Below, in pieces: positions 57,338 through 64,000 of a DNA stretch of 64,000 bases. Made by a program: the position numbers and the translations under genes. The notes under the pieces were generated by a model. That model was not told the DNA's origin and did not search any database. It worked only from the letters and a program-made list of their open reading frames with translations. This stretch comes from Petrolisthes cinctipes (Eukaryota > Arthropoda > Malacostraca > Decapoda > Porcellanidae), in the NCBI GenBank assembly GCA_033782935.1, contig JAWQEG010001436.1, forward strand, positions 144,001 through 208,000, in the 5' to 3' direction. Position 1 is the stretch's first letter. Every line of letters starts with the position of its first letter.

Positions 57338-58609
57338 CTATACTCTTCCGTTTCCCGGTTTGGTCATTGTCTTGGTAGTGCTGGGGATATCCTTCTTCAG
57401 GATCTCAGCGAATGTCTTCTCTGGGGTCACTCTAGCATAGCGACGAGGGCTCTCCTCCACGCTCGGTCGAGTGCTCCTGAGACATCGTCGGACGGCGTCT
57501 TCCATTAATTTGGAAAGCACTTCTTTCCCCTTTGGTGAGAGATGTGTGCCATCCCTCTGGTAGAGGTCGTCTCTACCAAAGAGTGAGGTGTAGGGGTCCA
57601 CAAAGAACACCCCCTCGGCAGTACACAAATCAGCCAGGCGCTGATTTACTGCAATGTTCTTTGACAGAGCAGTCCCTGAAGGGCCTCTCCTTGGGAGCAT
57701 GCCAACAACTACCCTTCTGCTGGTATTTAACCCACAGTCGTCTACTGCACCGAGCACATCCGAGAGGACTCCTTCGGTCATGCCTACTCTACCATTTCTC
57801 AGGTAGATGTCATTACCACTCACCATGAGTGCAATGACAGCAGATCTGGACGTTTGGATCCTCTCAGCTTCCTTTCGGAGGTCAGCATTGCCACAACCTG
57901 GCACACAATTCACCTTCACAGAAGTGTGAAGGCGAGCTGCCATTAAGGGTTGCAGCCCTCGTGCCTGGGAATCACCTACAATGTGTATATCCACAGGCCT
58001 CTCCTTGGTAGACACGAGATGCCTTGTGAGGAACCCGAGAGTGTTTTGAATTCCTGCCGGGCTCGTCACTTCCTCCAGGTTGCTTCTTCTTTGTCTTCTT
58101 TTCCTTCTTCATTTTCTTTTCCTTCTTAGTTGCCTTGTTTTTTTAATTTCTTTGTTCTTATTTGATTCCTCACTTGCCTCTAATCCCTCCTCAACTGTCT
58201 TCTTGGGTTTTTCTCCCTTCTCCATATTCCCCTCCTCTTTTCCATCACACTTTTCTGCAGTCTCTTTTCCATTTCGCTTTTCCGCAGTCTCTTTTCCCTC
58301 TTCATTGTTGTTGTTGTTCTTCTTGTTGTTTACCGCCGTGGTGGAGCTCTCCGGTGAAGAAGCTCCTTGGACTGCCTCGTCTCTCACATAGCAGTCACAC
58401 CTCTGGGAGTCCATTCGGAGAACTTCCTCCTTTAGGGAGTTGTTCTTCGTGAGCAGTGCAATGTGCTCCATCAACCTCTTCTCGAGTTTGCAAAAGTCGC
58501 AGACACTCGAGGAGTCTAGGTCGCTCGCACTCCTCCCGCTGAAGTCCTCACACCAGCGGTACACCTTACATATAGTACATGTAAATTTTCTTGCTGATGG
58601 ACCAGTCAT
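57338..58609 (-). pseudogene. CR1-like ORF1: zinc finger, coiled coil, SGNH esterase domain
   Basis: A single reading frame of about 423 codons interrupted by one TGA (58111-58109). N-terminus: CTICKVYRWCEDF and CDFCKLEKRLMEHIALL form a paired-cysteine zinc-finger-like module running into a probable coiled coil. The middle is a lysine/glutamate-rich linker. The C-terminal half is an SGNH/GDSL hydrolase fold: IVGDSQARG (block I Ser), VSGNDIY (block III Asn) and RDGTHLSPKG (block V Asp and His), so the catalytic set is complete. ORF1 esterases of this kind are known from CR1-clade LINEs and probably bind lipid or aid RNP handling. The stop replaces an arginine-type codon in a basic stretch. Confidence 0.88.
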
Positions 58610-60150
58610 CTCTCTCTAATTCAATGTAAGACCAATAATACAAAAGAAAAGGTAATGTGATTTGGTCTCGCATAAGTCTCATCCGCCTACTTCCAGAAGG
58701 TTTTCGGTCATTCAGCCAACAGAAACCCTTCTGGGCCAAGCACACCAACCCTAAGGTCTCCCCTGGGCCGTACGGCCCCAATCGTGCCGCAGCTCCCAAC
58801 TGAGCAGCACAAGAGTCCCAAATAAATGGGACTCTGATTTTTCGACAGGGGTGCTTGAAGTGTAACCGTCGTCCTACTAATCCCTACTAATCCTCCATCC
58901 GCGGCCAAACTTAAAGCAACGACTTAATCCGAGATCTTTTACTGGCCTGGCAGCCAGCGAGGCACGAAAGCTCTCTCACCAAAGAGCAGTCGAGCCTTTA
59001 GGCACCTAAGAATGGTCACAGGGAGCTGGTCAGGCTAATTAATCTAAGAGAATACCTACGGGGGTCCTGAGGCATCTCCATTACTCGTACCCCACACGCC
59101 TGAGATCCTTTCAATCTCAGCCCTTTCGAAACCTGTGGGCATTAAAAGGCGCTGTTTTAAGAGGTTCCAAAGCCTCCCTTCTCACACGGCATAAGGTAGC
59201 TGGTGAGGTCCTTAACAATAAAAACTTAAATCGAAAGAGATGAAGATTTTTTTTTTTTAAGGACAGTTGAAGAGCAGTTGTGAAACTTAATATTAACAGA
59301 ACCGAAAAAGACTAGTAGGGGGATGCTAGGAGATACACCAAGAAGGGAAATGTGAAGATTTGACAACTCTTAGTCAGGATCCTAATAATGCCACCTTTCT
59401 GGCATGGGTAACCCAACTGGACTAAATGTCCCCCAGCATAGCTAGCAAAATTCAAACAGATCACACAAGCTCTCTCACGACGGCAAGGTGGTTGTTGAGA
59501 GAGAGAGAGGCTCTCAAAAGCAAACTTATTTCTTGAGAGAGTGAGTGAGTGAGTGTTAAAGGCTCTCAAAAGCAAACTTATTTCTTCAGTAAAGCAAAAA
59601 TATAGCATCTTTTATCTTTAATAGAGCTACAGCTACTACACTACATATTAAATATCTAGCATGATAATAACAGCAAATATATATTGAAATCTTACCGGAA
59701 TAGACGTATTTAACTCGGCCATTGTTGTGAGTTAAGAGCAGTGTTGTTGTCTGCTAGGTTGTAACGTCACAATGCGGCGATGCAGCTTTTTGTGATGAAC
59801 AATGATCTTTTATTTACCATTTTTTTTTGTGAATTTTAACCCTATGGGAAAAAAATTGATATATCCATGATCAGGAGTACCTATAGTATTGTTTTATATA
59901 CTTTGTACACCACCATCAACCAGTCCATTATAGAATCATCATCATCAATACCCCATTTGATGATGATGATGATGATTATAGAATCATCTTTATTAAATTG
60001 GTGTGACAAATATGGAAATATTGTATGTACAAAAAAATCAAACATATATCAAGTTGTAACAGATTTGAAAAATTATTTAATCAATTGGTCAGTTTTTGTA
60101 ACAGATGTGGAAATTTTTTAAATCACCTTTGTTTAATTATGCCGCAACAG
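58610..60150. other. CR1-like 5' region, then intron 4 DNA
   Basis: 58610-59230 is GC-balanced and could be the LINE's 5' leader (CACACCAACCCTAAGGTCTC, TTACTGGCCTGGCAGCCAGC); its true 5' end is not resolved. 59490-59575 duplicates the string GGCTCTCAAAAGCAAACTTA around GA runs. 59940-59990 has GATGAT repeats. No gene is seen. Confidence 0.45.
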
Positions 60151-60298
60151 ATGTAGAAATCACGTACTGGAGTCATGACGCAGTGGGCCGCTTGCTAGAC
60201 CTCTACCTACACCACCAGGCCACAGCTTCTTCTTCAGCCACAGTGGTGCGCAGGGCAGATGTTCTCCCTAGGGTCACGAACGACTTGCAGGCGGACGG
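60151..60298 (+). CDS. Host gene exon 5: first half of Myb/SANT-like domain 3
   Basis: The acceptor GCCGCAACAG|ATGTAG completes the phase-1 codon from exon 4 (G|AT). The reading is DVEITYWSHDAVGRLLDLYL, HHQATASSSATVVRRADVLP and RVTNDLQADG. YWSHDAVGRLLDLYLHH and VLPRVTNDLQADG are the first and second helices of a trihelix SANT domain with the initial tryptophan in place. The donor GACGG|GTACAG is phase 2. The start of the exon also reads ATG TAG in another frame, which rules out that ATG as a start. Its last bases are echoed 76 bp downstream. Confidence 0.8.
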
Positions 60299-61086
60299 GT
60301 ACAGGTGTGTGTATCTATGGTGTATCTATCTAGTATCTCGGGCGCGCATGGCACATGACTTGCAGGCGGATTGGTACATTTGCCTCCCCCTTTCACGTGT
60401 GTGTGTGTTTCTTTTTATGGATGTATGAGAGAGATGAAGGTAAGAGTGGATGGCCTGGGAGTAAAGTGATCCCTAGTGACAAGCTTATTTGCCGATAATA
60501 CTGTGTTATTGGCAGAGAGTGAGAGACAGTTACAGAGTGTGGTGGATGAGTTTCAGGATGTGTGTAAGAGAAGGAAACTGAAGGTGAATGTTGGTAAAAG
60601 TAAGGTGATGGTCTTTGAGAGGGTAGAGATTGAAATGATCAACTTTGAAACACCTCATACGGGGAGGGTGCATGATAGCTTTGGGAATTGAGAGGATGGA
60701 GGAAGTGAAGGAGTTAAAATATTTAGAAACAGTGTTATGTAAATATGGGAGCATGGAATGAGAGATAAGAGAAAGAGCAGTGCGAAGAAGGAAGGTCATA
60801 TTCTCTCTAGGGAAAATCATGAAGGGTAGAAGTGAGAGCATGGAGGTGAAAAGGGAACTGAGAAATAGTATAGTCCTACCAACACTGACGTATGCATCAG
60901 AGACAAGGACGTAGAAGAGAGCACAACAGTCTAGAATAGGTGTGGTGGTGATGAGTTACCTGAGAGAACCATGTGGCCTGACCAGGTGGGATGGGGAAAG
61001 TAATGAGAATGTATAAGAAAGGTGTGATCTGAGTGAATAGGCAGTCGGTGGTGAATGTGGGGTGACTGAAAGAGTGAAGCAAAGTA

Positions 61087-62006
61087 CAGTAAAAGTCCCT
61101 TAATCCGGAGGTCTATACCTCGGATTGCTCGCTCCCCCGGAACTTTATGGGCTCACCAATTTTACCCATAATTACTGTATCGAAAAAAAAAAAAAAAAAA
61201 GTAATACGCCAAACTCCCGCCATTTTCCCACCCAGTGTGTGTTTATGGTTCGTGTGCATTCCTCTCGTTTCATTCGGGATATAATTCAGTGTTGTGGGTG
61301 TCTACAGTTTTCATCATGGCTCCTAATAAACCACCTAAGAAGTTGAGACCTCGTAAGACATTAAATTACGAGTGTCAGCTGCGATCCTCCCACCACCCCC
61401 TCCCGACACTGATAAATTACGTGTGACAACCAGTAGTGCCAGGTCTGATGCACAAAATTACCCAACTTCAACAACAGAATTTCCCTTTTTGCCTCAATAA
61501 ATCCCTGTTTACTCTTCTCTTGAACATTGACGGTCTTTCTTTTTGGTATTTCGTCTGGTAGAAATTTCCCTGTTTACTCTTGAACCATCTCTATATAATT
61601 TCCCTGTGTCGACTACAAAATTCCCTAAAACAGAGAAATTTCCCTGCACCTGGCAACACTATTTTGAAGTCCACACAGGGAAATTATATAAAGATTGTTC
61701 AAGAATAACCTGGGAAATTTCTACCAGATGAATTACTAAAAAGACCGTAATTGTTCAAGAATAAACAGGGAATTATTGAGGCAAAAAGGGAAATTTTAAA
61801 GGTGAAGTTAGGGAAATTTCGTCAAGCAGACCTGGCAACAGCTGCGATCCTCCCACCACCCCCTCCCTACCTGACAGGGAAACCTGTATTAAAAGTAATA
61901 AAAGCATTTTATACGTATTTTGGGGGGTATTTTTCGATAACACGGAATTTTCGCTAATTCGGAAGTCTCAAACCCTCCTGCCTTCCGGATTAAGGGACTT
62001 TTACTG
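61087..62006. mobile_element. 920-bp pogo-like element in LINE F
   Basis: TIRs CAGTAAAAGTCCCTTAATCC and its complement GGATTAAGGGACTTTTACTG are flanked by TA (61085-61086, 62007-62008). Removing it restores the LINE reading VKQS-T-LRWFGHFERM. Inside, MAPNKPPKKLRPRKTLNYEC (61316 on) looks like a transposase N-terminus and a TTGCCAGGT MITE has inserted (61433-61838). The catalytic core is absent. Confidence 0.87.
61433..61838. mobile_element. TTGCCAGGT MITE, uninterrupted copy
   Basis: The ends GTGCCAGGTCTGATG and CAGACCTGGCAAC are inverted, and internal AAATTTCCCTGTTTACTCTT pairs with AAGAATAAACAGGGAA, giving a long imperfect foldback. A 29-base string (CAGCTGCGATCCTCCCACCA and following) occurs at 61376 and 61839, flanking it. 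Confidence 0.75.
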
Positions 62007-62215
62007 TATATTGAGGTGGTTTGGACATTTTGAGAGAATGCAAGATGGAGAATTTACAAAGGTGGGCGAACAGACTATGTGTATTTGTGCAAGATTGATT
62101 TTATTTTCTAATTGCATGTGGAAAGATACATTCTTTACTACTTACTTACATATCTACATACACACTTACATACTGTACTTAAATATTTACCTACTTACCT
62201 TATACTTACATTAGG

Positions 62216-62480
62216 CCCTTGATATATGATTAGAGTTAGCACTACCTTTTAACATAGGCCCAGTAAATCCCTTAGTCTGTATGGTAATGAATAATGGAAG
62301 CCTGGGAAAACATTTGTTTGCCTTCAGTGAGGGACTGAGTGTAAAATAAAGTGGTGGGTAATGAATAACAAAAGCCTGGGAAAACATTTATTGTTGGTCT
62401 TCAATAAGGGACTGACTGAGTGTAAAATGAAGTGGTGGACACAAGCATTAATTCACTGGATACCGAGGGTCTCTACTATA
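62216..62480. repeat. MITE-like repeat (ACCCTCGATATAC family), most complete copy
   Basis: The left end AGGCCCTTGATATATGATT and right end GGATACCGAGGGTCTCTACT are inverted relatives. It contains an internal duplication of AAAGCCTGGGAAAACATTT with GACTGAGTGTAAAAT. Confidence 0.65.
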
Positions 62481-62635
62481 GATAAGCTTAGACTTCTATA
62501 ACACAAACAACAACAACAACACTCACAATAAGTAGCTATTATTGTAATAATAGCTCCAAGAAAACAACCTATCTTGACCCAATAATAACCAGCTTACACC
62601 ATACATACATGCCTGCATCTATATACTCAATGTAG

Positions 62636-62823
62636 GTACACGAGAGACCAGGTAAGGGAACAGTTCCACGCCCTGCTGACCCAGTACAATGCACGTAACA
62701 TCAAGCCCTGGATGCCTCTCCCAGCCGGCCGCCAAACACACAACCCCGTCGCCACACCCTACCTACACCGCCTCCAACAAGTGCTGGAGTTAAGACGCAG
62801 CCTCTCCCTCAGCTGGACTACTG
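62636..62823 (+). CDS. Host gene exon 6: second half of Myb/SANT-like domain 3
   Basis: The acceptor CTCAATGTAG|GTACAC completes the phase-2 codon of exon 5 (GG|G). The reading is YTRDQVREQFHALLTQYNAR, NIKPWMPLPAGRQTHNPVAT and PYLHRLQQVLELRRSLSLSW. LQADG-YTRDQVREQFHALLTQYN is a textbook trihelix turn and third helix, and PYLHRLQQVLEL matches the closing PF..EL segment. The donor ACTACTG|GTATGT is strong and phase 1, so at least one further exon lies beyond the window. Downstream, GGTATGTATG-like sequence recurs at 62881, an intronic echo of the donor. Confidence 0.8.
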
Positions 62824-62919
62824 GTATGTATGTATGATGTCTTTTACCAGTATCTCTACCCAAACATGCACCCACAATACTGGTATGTATGATTGATGTC
62901 TTTTACCAGTATACACAAC

Positions 62920-64000
62920 ACAATACCCAGCATCTGAATGCATGATAAAATCATCACTATCCCCAAACCCAACAAAGATCCCACACTGCCCTAATCTCAC
63001 AGCCCCATCACTTTCCTTTGCACCCCTCCCAAAGTAACTGAGTGTCTCATTATAAGTCTAATCACACCACACATTCCCCTTGTATCCTCACAATTTGGTT
63101 TCAGACCACTACACTCAACGAACACTCTTTTCAAAAACCTCACACAAAGATCTGTGATGGAATCATCTCAGATAGACCACTACACAGAACATTCTTTGTC
63201 ACAGTGGACATTATACTGTAGTAGAAAAGCATTTGATGCCATCCTGTGCCACAACCTCACAAACAAAGTATACAACACAAACATGTATAACAACACAGAA
63301 AGATGGCTGGCCAACTTCCTTGGGAGGAAGAGAAGTTCATGTTACGTTTGCTGGTCAGTCATCAAACATCAGAAATTTCACCAACGGTGTCCCCTCAGCA
63401 TCCGAACTGTCACTCACTATCTTCAATTTATACATGCATGACCTACCAACACCCCAAGCACTACAAGTACATGTAGCTTCCTACGCAGACGACATAACAC
63501 TCGCATGTACACACAGAAATGCAGACACAGCCACTCACATCTTCCAACTCTACCTCAACACACTTAATGCCTGGCTCACCACGAACAGACTTAAAATATC
63601 ACCCACCAAGGCAAGTGTCACCCTTCTCACCAGCTGGAATGCTGAACATCACTACACACCACACTACCATAAACATACATACCACACACAAAATACTTGG
63701 CATAACATATAATACATCTATGTCATTCAAACAACACATCACAAGCATAAAAAACAAATGTACACAAAGACTTAATAACCTCAGATCACTTGCCAGCACA
63801 GCATTTGGACACAACTAAGAAACCACAACCACAGTGTACAAACAATATATCTGATCAGTGATGGATTATATTTACAAGCCCTGCTGCAGCCTCCACAAAC
63901 TCACACCACCTACTACACTACATGGTAGCACACCCACACATGCCAAGGAACATACAGACAACACCCAGTACACCTTATCATACACAAATACTATCATCTT
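62920..64000 (+). pseudogene. LINE G: third LINE type, RT fragment running off the window
   Basis: The reading enters at SPITFLCTPPKVTECLII and SSQFGFRPLHSTNTLFKNLT, then continues with GVPSASELSLTIFNLYMHDL and the active site YADDITLACTHRNADTATHI. NTLNAWLTTNRLKISPTKA and a QNTWHNI/KILGIT-type segment follow. The catalytic YADD is intact but at least four frame changes occur. Composition (A and C rich) and YADD rather than FADD set it apart from the RTE-like and CR1-like copies. It may be Jockey- or I-like; the clade is not decided. Confidence 0.75.

Larger units (their letters stand above)
60400..62075 (+). pseudogene. RTE-like LINE F fragment, split by a MITE
   Basis: Starts in FMD-like sequence before the active site. 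The site reads FADNTVLLAESERQLQSVVD (second Asp changed to Asn), followed by KRRKLKVNVGKSKVMVFERV, LPTLTYASET, and GVTERVKQS interrupted at 61086. It resumes LRWFGHFERMQDGEFTK at 62009 and is lost soon after. Several frame changes. No TAGA tail. Confidence 0.82.

Noticed and set aside
57338..58069. A free-standing host esterase gene
   Set aside because: It is in the same frame as the upstream zinc-finger segment and directly precedes a CR1-like endonuclease/RT, so it belongs to the LINE.
60151..60428. ATG at 60151 as a start codon
   Set aside because: The next codon is TAG. The true reading is one base earlier through a splice junction.
1..64000. CRISPR array, phage, operon or bacterial defence system
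   Set aside because: Introns, SINEs, LINEs and DNA transposons show eukaryotic DNA. No regularly spaced identical repeats with unique spacers occur.

Overview
This window is animal genomic DNA, most likely from a decapod crustacean. That is inferred from its transposon mix (DIRS1-like tyrosine-recombinase retrotransposons, RTE-like and CR1-like LINEs, Tigger/pogo DNA transposons), a degenerate arthropod TTAGG-type telomere motif, abundant microsatellites and long TE-filled introns. No bacterial-style operon, rRNA, genuine tRNA or CRISPR array is visible.

The only non-transposon coding sequence I can defend is one plus-strand gene running through the window in six short exons (9976-10088, 18722-18959, 24267-24442, 46436-46571, 60151-60298, 62636-62823). 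Every junction is phase-compatible. The exons pair up into three successive Myb/SANT-like (trihelix, Myb_DNA-bind_4-type) DNA-binding modules. Each module is flanked by phase-1 introns and split by an internal intron. The gene is open at both window ends, and its introns (2.3 to 22 kb) hold almost everything else.

Layout. 1-9975: a LINE fragment, the left arm of a 0.93-kb inverted repeat, and a 7.5-kb DIRS1-like element on the minus strand (DIRS-1). 9976-18959: exons 1-2, with a tRNA-derived SINE, a foldback MITE, the right inverted-repeat arm, a decayed RTE-like LINE and a 56-bp minisatellite between them. 18960-24442: a full-length but frameshifted Tigger element, ATT-rich DNA and exon 3. 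24473-32122: a four-layer nest, with a Tigger deletion derivative containing a second pogo-like element, which contains a TTGCCAGGT MITE, which contains DIRS-2. 32123-46571: AT-rich intron with LINE fragments, a mariner-like 1.25-kb element, a near full-length RTE-like LINE on the minus strand, and exon 4. 46572-60150: a second LINE type, an 830-bp trinucleotide microsatellite, a DIRS end fragment, and a CR1-like LINE (ORF1 zinc finger plus esterase, ORF2 endonuclease plus reverse transcriptase) carrying a recent 1.8-kb tandem duplication. 60151-64000: exons 5 and 6 around a LINE fragment split by a pogo-like MITE, then a third LINE type running off the end.

Most interesting. (1) The modular Myb/SANT gene. 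(2) The DIRS elements: the two long copies share predicted spliceosomal introns, one placed directly after the ATG. The last intron joins the Gag frame to a long frame that overlaps RT/RNase H and leads to the tyrosine recombinase. All transposon ORFs here are broken, so none looks autonomous.
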